This document shows positions 1 through 8,998 of a stretch of DNA of 42,219 nucleotides, piece after piece. Positions within the stretch are counted from its first letter, which is position 1. Each line of letters begins with the position of its first letter. A program made the translations under genes and the position numbers. The stretch comes from Gammaproteobacteria bacterium (lineage in GTDB: Bacteria; Pseudomonadota; Gammaproteobacteria; Pseudomonadales; Azotimanducaceae). The stretch covers positions 1 to 42,219 of the forward strand of contig VXLL01000013.1 in NCBI GenBank assembly GCA_009841615.1, read 5' to 3'. Below the pieces are notes generated by a model. The model was not told the DNA's origin. It saw nothing but the letters and a program-made list of their open reading frames with translations, and made no database searches.

Positions 1-259
<259 letters not shown>

Positions 260-376
260 ATAACCGGACGCGCGAGTCGTTCCGGTGAAGTGCTAACTAC
301 TAAATATCACGCTTGACATTGTCGTGATTCTTTGATTTCAAACGTCCGTTCTCAGTTAGATGAGGACGAAACAGTT

Positions 377-496
377 TGTCTGACAATCATAGCGAGGTGG
401 AACCACCTGAATCCATTTCGAACTCAGAAGTGAAACGCCTCAGCGCCGATGGTAGTGTGGGGTCTCCCCATGTGAGAGTAGGTCGTTGTCAGGCTC
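377..496 (+). rRNA. rrf: 5S ribosomal RNA
   Basis: A 120-nt match to the gammaproteobacterial 5S pattern, including CGAACTCAGAAGTGAAACG and the GATGGTAGTGTGGGG block. The ends TGTCTGACAA and TTGTCAGGCT pair to form helix I. It follows 23S after a spacer of about 117 nt. That spacer contains short inverted repeats (ACCGGA/TCCGGT and ATCACG/CGTGAT) that could serve as processing stems. An open reading frame overlapping this RNA is not a gene. Confidence 0.96.
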
Positions 497-511
497 CTTT
501 TTTTAGGAATA

Positions 512-551
512 CCTCGAGCTCCAAAGCAGGAGTTCGAGGTTTTTCTTTTTT
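512..551 (+). terminator. Intrinsic terminator of the rRNA operon
   Basis: An 11-bp inverted repeat, CCTCGAGCTCC (512-522) with GGAGTTCGAGG (529-539), has one G-T pair and a 6-nt loop (AAAGCA). A T-rich tract at 540-551 follows immediately. This is a textbook rho-independent terminator directly after 5S. Confidence 0.93.
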
Positions 552-631
552 GAGACCTTGTCCTACTTTGTTCGTCTTACGCAATTAAGCGATCGCACAA
601 CAATAGGTCGGCATCACACAACCATAAAATT

Positions 632-662
632 TTGACGCGTTTTATCCGCCAATTTTTTTAAT
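632..662 (+). promoter_or_regulatory. Possible sigma-70 promoter upstream of the small ORF and gdhA
   Basis: TTGACG (632-637) is followed by TTTAAT (657-662) with a 19-nt spacer, or by TTTTAA with 18 nt. The -35 is good. The -10 and the spacer are imperfect and the region is T-rich, so this is tentative. Confidence 0.3.
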
Positions 663-682
663 CGGATGAAGAGAGGATTGAT

Positions 683-826
683 ATGTTTTGTTCTACTAGT
701 GTGTTCTTATGGTTTTGCGGTGCGCTGATTCATCGCGGTATGAACAATGCGTTGATCGAACAGCTAGTGCTCATGCTAGATTCAAGGCAACGCTCTCGAC
801 TAGTCGTCACGAACAAATCAAGCTAG
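683..826 (+). CDS. Possible 47-residue small protein
   Basis: The ATG at 683 is preceded by GAGAGG at 671-676, a usable Shine-Dalgarno with 6-nt spacing. The frame stays open for 47 codons to TAG at 824-826. The predicted peptide begins with a hydrophobic stretch (MFCSTSVFLWFCGALI) and ends in a basic tail, so a small membrane peptide or a leader peptide for gdhA is conceivable. I recognise no family. A frame this short can easily arise by chance, and the only positive evidence is the ribosome-binding site. Confidence 0.25.
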   Translation: MFCSTSVFLWFCGALIHRGMNNALIEQLVLMLDSRQRSRLVVTNKSS

Positions 827-868
827 ACTCGAATTCGACATTCCTAAAGGAGATAACCTAACGCGACA

Positions 869-2221
869 ATGAAACACTCTCACCAAACACAACTCGACCA
901 GTTTATGACCGAGCTTCGTCGACAGAACCCCCATGAAACTCACTTTCATCAAGCGGTTGAGGAAGTTGTAGAGTCGGTGTTACCGTGGTACTTACAACAC
1001 GACGAGTATCGCAGAGCGCGCATCCTTGAGCGCGTCACCGAACCCGATCGCATAGTGAGCTTTCGGGTCACTTGGGAGACCGATACCAGAGATGTGGTAG
1101 TAAATCGGGGTTGGCGTGTTCAATTCAACCATACGTTGGGTCCGTATAAAGGCGGTCTGCGATTTCATCCTGCAGTAAATCAGAGCGTGTTGAAGTTTCT
1201 CGCTTTTGAACAAATATTCAAAAACAGTCTCACCGGATTACCAATGGGGGGTGCGAAGGGAGGAGCGGATTTCGAACCGAAGGGTAAGAGTGATCGAGAA
1301 GTAATGCGATTTTGTCAAGCACTCATGTTGGAACTTCATCGCTACATCGGTGAAGACGTGGACATTCCAGCTGGTGATATCGGAGTCAGTGCGCGAGAAA
1401 TTAGTTATTTATTTGCCCAGTATATGCGCATGTGTAACCGCTGGGCGGGTGTGATTACCGGCAAATCGCTAGCGTACGGCGGAAGTGCAGTTCGAACCGA
1501 AGCGACCGGCTACGGGTGCGTGTATTTTTGCGAGAATATGTTGAATCACATTGGGGACTCATTGAGGGGAAAGAGTATTGTGATTAGTGGTAGCGGGAAC
1601 GTCGCGATTTACGCAGCGGAAAAAGCACTTCAAATGGGTGCAAAAGTAATCACGTTGAGCGATTCAAGCGGCTTTGTGCTGGTACCGGACGGTTTGAACG
1701 AGGAGCAACTCAAGTACGTTCAGGTTCTCAAGGAGAAGCATAGGGGGAGAATATCTGAGTTTGCTAACGCCCATGACGCGGTCGAATACTTCGAAAATGC
1801 GAGACCATGGTCCGTACCCTGTGATATCGCTATGCCATGTGCAACAGAAAACGAACTAGACTTGAACGATGCCCAATCTTTACACAGGAATGGGGTTTTT
1901 GCAATTTGCGAAGGTGCGAATATGCCGTTAACTGCTGAAGCAGTACGATTTTTCACTGAAAAAGAAATTTTGCATGCTCCGGGAAAGGCATCCAACGCAG
2001 GAGGTGTAGCGGTAAGTGGGTTAGAACAGAGTCAAAATTCGCTGCGAATTAGTTGGAGTAGAGAAGAGGTAGACAAACGATTGCAAGGCATTATGGCCGA
2101 CATTCACCAGCAGTGTATCCAATACGGTGCGCAACTTGGTCAAGTAAATTATGTTGCCGGTGCTAATATCGGCGGTTTTAAAAGAGTTGCAGACACCATG
2201 CTAGCATATGGCATCGTTTAA
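869..2221 (+). CDS. gdhA: NADP-type glutamate dehydrogenase
   Basis: Catalyses reversible reductive amination of 2-oxoglutarate with ammonium to L-glutamate in the cytoplasm, a hexameric enzyme of nitrogen assimilation. At 450 residues it matches the E. coli GdhA type (447) and aligns end to end with it. Visible signatures: GPYKGGLRFHP at 91-101, the active-site lysine block LPMGGAKGG around Lys130, PAGDIG at 167-172, and the nucleotide-binding GSGNVA at 241-246. The ending (NYVAGANIGGFKRVAD) is typical. An in-frame stop lies just upstream, so ATG 869 is the only plausible start, although the strong AAAGGAGA is about 15 nt away. It stands alone as a transcription unit between the rRNA terminator and a small membrane-protein gene. 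NADPH use is inferred from subfamily similarity. Confidence 0.95.
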   Translation: MKHSHQTQLDQFMTELRRQNPHETHFHQAVEEVVESVLPWYLQHDEYRRARILERVTEPDRIVSFRVTWETDTRDVVVNRGWRVQFNHTLGPYKGGLRFHPAVNQSVLKFLAFEQIFKNSLTGLPMGGAKGGADFEPKGKSDREVMRFCQALMLELHRYIGEDVDIPAGDIGVSAREISYLFAQYMRMCNRWAGVITGKSLAYGGSAVRTEATGYGCVYFCENMLNHIGDSLRGKSIVISGSGNVAIYAAEKALQMGAKVITLSDSSGFVLVPDGLNEEQLKYVQVLKEKHRGRISEFANAHDAVEYFENARPWSVPCDIAMPCATENELDLNDAQSLHRNGVFAICEGANMPLTAEAVRFFTEKEILHAPGKASNAGGVAVSGLEQSQNSLRISWSREEVDKRLQGIMADIHQQCIQYGAQLGQVNYVAGANIGGFKRVADTMLAYGIV

Positions 2222-2387
2222 TCAGTAGCGTCTTACGTGTCGGGTGTTTTCGCGATCGCTTTGACGCCAATGCTTATTTATCGACTCGAATAATTTATCC
2301 CCTGTTGATGCTTCGGATCGGAAGAAGATGCTTGAGTTTGTTTGACACTTAAAATAACGAGTCCAAAAACCGCATAGGAGAAGACAT

Positions 2388-2699
2388 TTGAACGCGCATA
2401 CCGAACACGAACATGAAGTGTCAGAGAAGGGCGTACAGGAGTTCACAAATGTACTTGTAGTTGGAGGAGCTTTACTCGCGCTATTTGCGTTTATCGTCGC
2501 ACCAGGATTTGATGCTGCTTTAGCCAAATCATTCTTCTTAGTATGGATGATTTTCGCGTTTGGAATGAGAAAAGCCTACCCAGTGTCTCTCGTTATGAGT
2601 GCCGTCGCCGTACTGTTTATTATTGTCGCATCGATTTTTGACACACTTCCTGGGTGGTTGGAAGGAAATTTCGAGCTTTGGTGGCGTTGGTGGTCGTAG
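2388..2699 (+). CDS. Small multi-pass inner-membrane protein of unknown function
   Basis: A 103-residue protein starting at TTG 2388, chosen because TAGGAG lies seven bases upstream. After a charged His/Glu-rich N-terminus (about residues 1-18), three hydrophobic segments follow at roughly 20-40, 43-60 and 65-85. The C-terminus is Trp-rich (WLEGNFELWWRWWS). I do not recognise a family. The gene sits between gdhA and the TonB-dependent receptor with gaps of about 165 and 150 nt, so it is probably a separate unit. No cofactor-binding motif is obvious. Confidence 0.75.
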   Translation: MNAHTEHEHEVSEKGVQEFTNVLVVGGALLALFAFIVAPGFDAALAKSFFLVWMIFAFGMRKAYPVSLVMSAVAVLFIIVASIFDTLPGWLEGNFELWWRWWS

Positions 2700-2847
2700 C
2701 CAACGGGATCTTTTCGATACCACTCACCATCCCAATTTGTGGGCACTTAGACGTGTCTTAAGATGATTCAATTTGTTCTTAAATTTTCGTGCGTGACGCG
2801 GGAAATATGAGTACAATCAACGCTATATTTACCAAGGATAATCAACT

Positions 2848-5829
2848 ATGAAATACTTTGACGAGTTTTTTCAACGAACAACTGTGCGTCTAAGCTCTGT
2901 ATCAAAATGGGCTCTCGTATTTGTTGTGGCTTTTTGTTTGTCTAGCCTGAGTCTTGCCCAAGACGAGGAAGCCGAAACGGACGAAGACGAAGAAGAAGAA
3001 GAAGAAGGCATACCTACCGTCGTCACGACGGGGTCAAATGTCGCAGAAACGTTAGGTGAAATTGCTGGTCAGATAGTGATTCTCGACGAGGAGGAAATTC
3101 GTGCGTCGGGCGAACAGACTTTGGAGAGAGTACTTCGCCAATTACCACAAAACTTGAATCCTACTACGGAACGCTTTGGAAGTGATCTCAATAACGTAAC
3201 AAATTTTGCTGCAAGCTCCACCGTCAACTTAAGAGGACTCGGAAGTGAGTCGACATTAGTTCTGGTGGACGGTAAGCGCGTGGGTCATCATGGAATTCTT
3301 GGTGGCGTAACCGACGTTTCGTCGATTCCGCTTAATCAGGTGGAGAGAATCGAAATCGTGCTAGACGGTGCGTCGGCGATATACGGACCTGATGCTGTTG
3401 GTGGCGTGGTCAACATCATTATGAAGAAGCAATACGAAGGGATGGAAGTTACCGCAGACTACAATTCCCCAACCCAAGCAGGTTATAACGAATCTCGATT
3501 CGGCGTGAACTTCTCGGAGCAAATCGGCGCAATGAACTTTAGAGTTTCGTTTCAAAAATCTACGCACACAGGTTTGGACGCGTCCGATCGAGAAGACATC
3601 ACAATCTTTCAGCAGTCGCTATTCCCCGGACCGTTGTTGGATGTTCGGTTTTGTTGCCTATCTGACGGAACCGCGTTACCGATCGCGTACCGCGTGGATT
3701 TGGGTAGTTGGCGAGGTCCCGAAGTCGTCACGGTGCCCGTTTATAACGGATTGGCTGACAATTTCAAAGAGACAGGCATCCCGCTGACTCACGCGACTTT
3801 ACCAGAGGACTTCACTGCTACCACACACCCCAACAACATTCGTACTTGGAGACAACCGATCTGGGGTGCGGAAACGCAAGAAGGCTATACGGTACTACCG
3901 GACGTTAACCGAGAAAGCGTTACGTTTGGTGCGTATTGGGAATTGGATGAATATTGGACTGTCGAAGGACAGATCCGTCAGGAAACCCGAGATGTGTTAA
4001 ACAATCGAGGCTATATCGCATTCAATGGAGAAACTCTTGCCGCGAACAATCCTAATAATCCATTTGATCGGGCTATTCATTTACGTGGCCAGCGGCGAGA
4101 CTATGCACAACCCTATACCGAAACCGAAGCATCCCAACTTGATTTCAATATTGAAATAAGAGGCAGAGTAAACGACAGGATAACTGTCGAAGCAAATTTG
4201 GGTCAATCGTCAGATGATTCGACGACATGGCGCCATTTCGAGTTCGACAGGGCAGGGCTCCGCGCCGGTATGAACTCCGATGGAGAAACTCCACAGACGC
4301 AGTTTTTATTCGGTGAAACTCAAGAATCATGCTTAGCGAAGGGTGGCACATTCGGTTTCGGTTTGTGTCGAGTGTCCGTGCCGCCGCCGCCAGCAGTAGA
4401 TCCTTTTGGAGACATTTCAGGATTTATAGCTGACGAACCTTTGGTCGCGACTGGTCTGAATCGGCAATTTCGTCTTGAAGGGTTGGTTCGTTCTGTACTG
4501 TATGAACTACCAGGAGGAACAGTACGAGCAGTTCTTGGTCTTTCACGACAAACTTTGACGCTGGAGAGTTCCTCAGAGTTTCAAATTGGGGCAGTTGATG
4601 CTTCTCCCGTTAGCGATATTTCTCAGTTTAACACCGAAGCTGAACGCACTAACTCAGCGATTTTCGCAGAAGGAGTGGTACCGTTTATCGGTAGTGCAAA
4701 CGAACAAGCTTGGGCACAACGCTTGACCATGAGTTTATCGTTGCGCCACGACTCTTACGACGATCCCGAGGTTACCTATGTCAATCCTAATGAAGGTAAC
4801 GTCTCACCGGAAGGTTTACCTGACCCTGGTGCAGAAAGTTCGTGGGGAGTAGGCATGGTTTGGGTCCCTCACGAGACGGTTGAAGTTAAGTACAACTTTC
4901 AAACTGCATTTGTCGCGCCACAATTGAATCAACTGTTGCGCCAATCTGCTATGGGTCCAAGTCCACCGTTCCGAGGTCTTTTCTTACAACAACCAGACGG
5001 TAGTTTGCAACAAGTGGGGATCACCATCATAGAAGGCGGGAACCCAGATTTGCTTTCGGAAACAGCTGATACTCAGAGTCTCGGTGTTACGTTTATGCCG
5101 GATTTCGTACCAAACTTAATTCTTAGTGCTACTTTTAGTGATGTCCAGTATCAAAATCGAATCAATCGATTGGCAAATTTCATTGTCGACCCGAACAATT
5201 TACCAAGCGACGTGACCTATATTCCGGAGACTGATGAATATGTCCAAGAAAGACGTTGGATCAATGTGTCCTCGGTTGATCGTAATGGAGTCGACTTTAC
5301 GGCTCGATGGACTAAATCTACTGACTACTTTGGCGAGTTTGATGTTCGTGTCCGACATTCGGTAATAAATGCTTATGACTATGTTATCGACCCAGAAGAC
5401 CCAATGAACAGTGCTGTCATTAGCGTCGTAGGGGAAGCTGAAGGTACAACTGCAGTTGGTGTCGTGGCGAAAAGTTCCTCCAACCTGAATGTCGGTTGGT
5501 ACTTTATGGGCGTGGAGTTTAATTTAGACTATTCCACCAGATCAAGTACCAAGACGATTTTTGGCGGAGTCTCACGGGAATATTCGCCACCGACATTGGT
5601 TGATTTAAGTCTGACTTATCACATCATTCCGGATGGCTTTTTGGAAATGCCCGCGTTCTTGGAAGGTGGTCGAGTTTCGGTCGTCGTCAACAACGCATTT
5701 GACGAATACGGAGTAACCAACATTAGGAACGAAGCTGGTGATAAACTGCAGCCGACGAGCCCTGACGCGTCACCGCTTTATGGGCGTGTCTTTAACTTTT
5801 CAGTGTTCTTCCCATTGGGACGTCGCTAA
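2848..5829 (+). CDS. TonB-dependent outer-membrane receptor
   Basis: A 993-residue TonB-dependent receptor, expected to import a ligand across the outer membrane using energy from TonB-ExbBD. A signal peptide covers about residues 1-37 (hydrophobic core, SLSLA before QDE). It is followed by an unusually acidic linker (39-53, almost all Asp/Glu), then a TonB-box-like PTVVTTGS (56-63). The plug domain follows (about 65-195), with VNLRGLGSESTLVLVDGKR and IEIVLDGASAIYGPDAVGG as recognisable elements. The rest is beta-barrel, ending in an aromatic C-terminus. Start ATG 2848 has AGGA ten bases upstream. It is 43 nt from the next gene, a thioredoxin-like lipoprotein, so the two are probably co-transcribed. 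The substrate is not predictable: there is no FecR or sigma gene, no SusD and no adjacent transporter. Confidence 0.92.
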   Translation: MKYFDEFFQRTTVRLSSVSKWALVFVVAFCLSSLSLAQDEEAETDEDEEEEEEGIPTVVTTGSNVAETLGEIAGQIVILDEEEIRASGEQTLERVLRQLPQNLNPTTERFGSDLNNVTNFAASSTVNLRGLGSESTLVLVDGKRVGHHGILGGVTDVSSIPLNQVERIEIVLDGASAIYGPDAVGGVVNIIMKKQYEGMEVTADYNSPTQAGYNESRFGVNFSEQIGAMNFRVSFQKSTHTGLDASDREDITIFQQSLFPGPLLDVRFCCLSDGTALPIAYRVDLGSWRGPEVVTVPVYNGLADNFKETGIPLTHATLPEDFTATTHPNNIRTWRQPIWGAETQEGYTVLPDVNRESVTFGAYWELDEYWTVEGQIRQETRDVLNNRGYIAFNGETLAANNPNNPFDRAIHLRGQRRDYAQPYTETEASQLDFNIEIRGRVNDRITVEANLGQSSDDSTTWRHFEFDRAGLRAGMNSDGETPQTQFLFGETQESCLAKGGTFGFGLCRVSVPPPPAVDPFGDISGFIADEPLVATGLNRQFRLEGLVRSVLYELPGGTVRAVLGLSRQTLTLESSSEFQIGAVDASPVSDISQFNTEAERTNSAIFAEGVVPFIGSANEQAWAQRLTMSLSLRHDSYDDPEVTYVNPNEGNVSPEGLPDPGAESSWGVGMVWVPHETVEVKYNFQTAFVAPQLNQLLRQSAMGPSPPFRGLFLQQPDGSLQQVGITIIEGGNPDLLSETADTQSLGVTFMPDFVPNLILSATFSDVQYQNRINRLANFIVDPNNLPSDVTYIPETDEYVQERRWINVSSVDRNGVDFTARWTKSTDYFGEFDVRVRHSVINAYDYVIDPEDPMNSAVISVVGEAEGTTAVGVVAKSSSNLNVGWYFMGVEFNLDYSTRSSTKTIFGGVSREYSPPTLVDLSLTYHIIPDGFLEMPAFLEGGRVSVVVNNAFDEYGVTNIRNEAGDKLQPTSPDASPLYGRVFNFSVFFPLGRR

Positions 5830-5872
5830 CGCGTTTGACTAAAGCGAAGGATAATTTGAGTAGAAGAGGCTA

Positions 5873-7129
5873 ATGAAAACACGAGAACCGTCTGTTTTTT
5901 TCAGTGGTGCAGTGGTACTCACATGCGCGCTGTCTCTTCTGCTCAATGGCTGCGGAACTGACAATGAAGTGATGATCTCCGGCGATTTTTCCGAAGCGTA
6001 TAGCAACGGACGATTTGTCGTATGGACACCGAAGCAAAGAGACGATACAGAAAGCCAGGGTGCGTCTATGATGATGGCTGCAAGTACGTCAAGTAGTTCG
6101 GCTCCTTCGATTGAAGATTCGATAGATATCGTCGCTGAAGCTCCGATCAATGCTGATGGCGAGTTTACCTTAACTACAGAAGTCGTACAACCACACCGTG
6201 TGTACTTTTACGTTTTGGATGCAACGACAGCAGAGGGGATGAAGCTCGCACCGACGAAGGGCCAACAGTTCATATTAGAACCGGGTGAATTGACGATTAC
6301 GATGGACCAGAATCGTCAATTCACCGTTGCCGGCGGACACTTCAACGATGAAGTGATCAACAGTTGGAAGCAGAGCGACGAGTATGTAGCGGCCCAACAG
6401 GCCCGGCGTCGACTTCGCACTACTCCAGAGGGAGAAACTGAAGAACAATATCGAACTCGAATTGATGAACTGTCAGCATTGTCGAACGAGTTGCTTGAAC
6501 TGGAAGTTGCAGGGTTGTCATCAGTAGCAACCAACCACAAAGAACCACAAGTTCGGAAACTTGCACTACAAGTCAGCTGGCTAGTCGGTGACTGGTACTG
6601 GGAAGCTTTGGTAGCACTCGCTGATGACATGCCGGAGGACGAGTGGGTAAAGGCTAAATCCATCGAGGCAAAAGAGCGAATTGAGAAAGAACTAGCACAG
6701 TCTCGGATCGCAATTGGTACCGAGATAGTAGACTTCACCGCCGAGTACCTCAATGGTGAGTCGGTTACACTCAACGAGCTCCAGCAAGAAAAAAGCTTAG
6801 TGTTGTTGGAGTTTTGGGCTTCATGGTGTGGGCCGTGTCGATTGGAAATTCCACACATGAAAAAAGCGTATGAGCGATTCAAAGACAAGGGATTCGAAAT
6901 TGTGTCGTTTACCATTGACAATTCCAAGGAAGACTGGGAATCAGCCTCCGAAGAGGAGGATTTGCCTTGGCCAAATCTCGGTATGGGTCAGGAAGCTGAC
7001 GCTGCGAAAAAGTATAGCGTCACTGGGGTCCCGGCAAACTATTTGTTTGACGCCAGCACCGGCACGATTATTGAGCTCGATTTACGCGGACACAAACTAG
7101 ACGAAGTGCTCGAAGATAAGCTACTGTAG
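5873..7129 (+). CDS. Thioredoxin-fold lipoprotein (DUF4369-like plus TlpA/AhpC-TSA domain)
   Basis: A 418-residue predicted lipoprotein. The signal peptide ends in lipobox LNGC with Cys27, followed by Gly rather than Asp, which favours outer-membrane sorting. Residues about 34-165 form a beta-rich domain opening with ISGDF and containing DGEFTL and LEPGELTITM, resembling DUF4369 of Bacteroidota redoxins. A charged helical region follows (about 170-275). The C-terminal thioredoxin domain (about 280-418) has the classic WCGPC active site with Cys319 and Cys322 and the cis-proline segment GVPANYLFD. Probable role: periplasmic thiol-disulfide exchange. It follows the receptor by 43 nt with AGAGG before the ATG and precedes a paralogue, suggesting an operon. 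The DUF4369 assignment is from pattern recognition only. Confidence 0.85.
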   Translation: MKTREPSVFFSGAVVLTCALSLLLNGCGTDNEVMISGDFSEAYSNGRFVVWTPKQRDDTESQGASMMMAASTSSSSAPSIEDSIDIVAEAPINADGEFTLTTEVVQPHRVYFYVLDATTAEGMKLAPTKGQQFILEPGELTITMDQNRQFTVAGGHFNDEVINSWKQSDEYVAAQQARRRLRTTPEGETEEQYRTRIDELSALSNELLELEVAGLSSVATNHKEPQVRKLALQVSWLVGDWYWEALVALADDMPEDEWVKAKSIEAKERIEKELAQSRIAIGTEIVDFTAEYLNGESVTLNELQQEKSLVLLEFWASWCGPCRLEIPHMKKAYERFKDKGFEIVSFTIDNSKEDWESASEEEDLPWPNLGMGQEADAAKKYSVTGVPANYLFDASTGTIIELDLRGHKLDEVLEDKLL

Positions 7130-7207
7130 TTCAGCTTATCGACTATAGCGTGTTACTGAATCAACAGATTACTCTAATTCTTTGTTGATACGGGCTAACA
7201 AGCAACT

Positions 7208-8557
7208 ATGAAATCCGAATGTTTGTCAGTGTTTTTTGGCATTGCTGTTTTGACACTGTTGACCTCATGTGGGTCGAGTAAAGGCGTTTTGACGGGAGAT
7301 TTCACCGAGTTTGACGATCAGTTCGACGGGGCCAAACTGGAACTTTCCTATTACGATCGATCTTTAGAGGAACGAGTATTATTGGGTTCTGGCGTTGTAG
7401 AAAACGGTAAACTTTCGATGAATATTTCGTTTGACGAAGAGGTGCCAATATTTGCGTGGGTATCGTTCAAATACGAAGTGTCTGACCAATCTAGAGAGAT
7501 GGTTCGCAGGGTCATTGTCGAGGAACACGCGAACTATACCGTTGAAATTTTGGATCCAGAAAACTTTTGGTACAGGGTAGACTCTGACGGAACCTATGCA
7601 AAAATTTTTGTACCCCCCAAACAGGACGAGATCAGACAACACGAGCTACGACTCAAACATTCGAACCTCGTACAGCAATTCCATGCGGATTCTTCAAATA
7701 ACACCGCACCAACCGAACAGGATTCGTCCACGCCTACGGACAGTGAACCGTCTGTGCACGCGGCGATTTTGGATTGGGAGAACATGAGCTGTGCCGATTA
7801 CGCTGCAGAGTTGGAGCTTTTTCAGGATAGAGAAAGGTTTAGAGAGCCACCGGCAGAGACAGATGAAATCCGCGAGGTTCGTCAGGAGCTTCAAGATCTA
7901 TTCGAGCGAATGTACACCCAACGAACTCAAGAGATTTTGGATACATCTTCGGATCCAATTGAGCAGTTACTCACGCTTGAATTCAGTTTTGGTTTGGACT
8001 GGGAACAACGCATACCAATTTTGGAAGAATTATCCGAAAAGCTACCGAGTGAAGTAGTCGAAAAACGTGTTACTCCGCGATTAGACGACTTAATTGAATT
8101 TCAAAAGAAACATCAAGCTAATGAAGCTCTAAGACTTGGAACCATTATTCCTTCAATCGAAGTGACTCTGCTGGATCAAAGTGTGGTACCGCTTAGCTCG
8201 ATCTTGCAAGAGAATCGAGTCGTCGTACTGGGCGTTTGGGACAATTACTGTCAATGGTGCATCGAAGCTTTCGAGAGATACCGGGAGTTTTACTCCCGAT
8301 ATGAGAAGTTAGGTTTCGAGGTCGTGAGCCTTTCATTCGAATACGATCGAGCCGATTGGGAGGAAAAGAGTAAAGAATTGGATTTACCTTGGATCAACGC
8401 ATATGCACCTGATGGCTATGACGGGAAGATCTCGACGTTGTATGGAATTCAATATCCTCGTGCAAATTATGTGTTGGATTCAGAGGGATGTATCTTGAAG
8501 CGTGATTTAACCCCTAACGAGTTGCTTGATTTTCTCGGCGCGAGACTAGACTCTTAA
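7208..8557 (+). CDS. Thioredoxin-fold lipoprotein paralogue with CQWC active site
   Basis: A 449-residue relative of the preceding gene with the same layout. Its lipobox is LTSC with Cys21. An N-terminal beta-rich domain starts at LTGDFTEF (compare ISGDFSEA upstream), then an acidic and helical middle, then a C-terminal thioredoxin fold (about 310-449). The redox motif is YCQWC (Cys348 and Cys351) in place of WCGPC, and the cis-proline segment is YPRANYVLD. GFEVVSLSFEYDRADWEE parallels GFEIVSFTIDNSKEDWES of its neighbour, so the two are a diverged tandem duplication. The altered CxxC should shift its redox potential or partner. The 78-nt gap before it holds a weak inverted repeat (ATCAACA/TGTTGAT), and the ribosome-binding site is poor, so expression relative to the first paralogue may differ. 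Confidence 0.82.
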   Translation: MKSECLSVFFGIAVLTLLTSCGSSKGVLTGDFTEFDDQFDGAKLELSYYDRSLEERVLLGSGVVENGKLSMNISFDEEVPIFAWVSFKYEVSDQSREMVRRVIVEEHANYTVEILDPENFWYRVDSDGTYAKIFVPPKQDEIRQHELRLKHSNLVQQFHADSSNNTAPTEQDSSTPTDSEPSVHAAILDWENMSCADYAAELELFQDRERFREPPAETDEIREVRQELQDLFERMYTQRTQEILDTSSDPIEQLLTLEFSFGLDWEQRIPILEELSEKLPSEVVEKRVTPRLDDLIEFQKKHQANEALRLGTIIPSIEVTLLDQSVVPLSSILQENRVVVLGVWDNYCQWCIEAFERYREFYSRYEKLGFEVVSLSFEYDRADWEEKSKELDLPWINAYAPDGYDGKISTLYGIQYPRANYVLDSEGCILKRDLTPNELLDFLGARLDS

Positions 8558-8998
8558 CGTACAAGAGTAGGCTTGGCAGAGCGACTCGACCCTAAACCTC
8601 TCTCCTTTCGAGCATTCTCGCACCATTGAATAGGCGAGTGCTGGTAATCTACTTTAAAGCTTCCACGAGGCTTTTTACGACAAGTGTTCTCAGCATGTTG
8701 CGCTAGCAAGCTGGCGGTACACAAATCGACTATGTTTAAGGTACTTGGTACCTAAGGAACCACCAACATATCTAGCGATCACTAGTGACGGTAGTCACGA
8801 TCAATTCAATGACCAGAATGTACCTGACTACTACTCAGCATCTTCACCAAAGTCAGTGTATAAAGAGACAATCTTTGTTCCTCACTGAATTCACTGTTTA
8901 CCACTCTTCCGATTAGGGCAAGTAGGTTCTTTGTTGTGATCGCTTGCGCGAATCTCTGACTCGACCGAAGCGGTATTCTGAAAGAGTTCGTTCCGAGG
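8558..8998. other. Convergent intergenic region with short inverted repeats
   Basis: This stretch of about 441 nt lies between two convergent genes and has no supported ORF. It contains several small inverted repeats. AAAGC/GCTTT (8656-8660 and 8670-8674), followed by a short T run, could be a weak terminator for the lipoprotein gene. AGGTAC-TTG-GTACCT is at 8739-8753. The palindrome TCACTAGTGA (8779-8788) overlaps the hairpin GTGAC-GGTA-GTCAC (8785-8798). None is a convincing terminator. A 73-codon minus-strand frame (8806-9027) runs out of frame into dsbD and looks spurious. Confidence 0.55.

Larger units (their letters stand above)
552..868. other. Intergenic region between rRNA terminator and gdhA
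   Basis: This stretch of about 317 nt has no well-supported gene. It contains a possible promoter (632-662), a 47-codon reading frame with a purine-rich ribosome-binding site (683-826), and an isolated GCGATCGC palindrome near 588. A strong AAAGGAGA sequence lies at 846-853, about 15 nt before the gdhA start, which is farther than usual. Confidence 0.6.

Noticed and set aside
376..588. 70-codon plus-strand reading frame
   Set aside because: It lies across 5S rRNA and the terminator, so it is not a protein gene.
6316..6927. 203-codon minus-strand frame within the first redoxin gene
   Set aside because: It is Ser-rich low-information antisense sequence opposite a well-supported lipoprotein gene.
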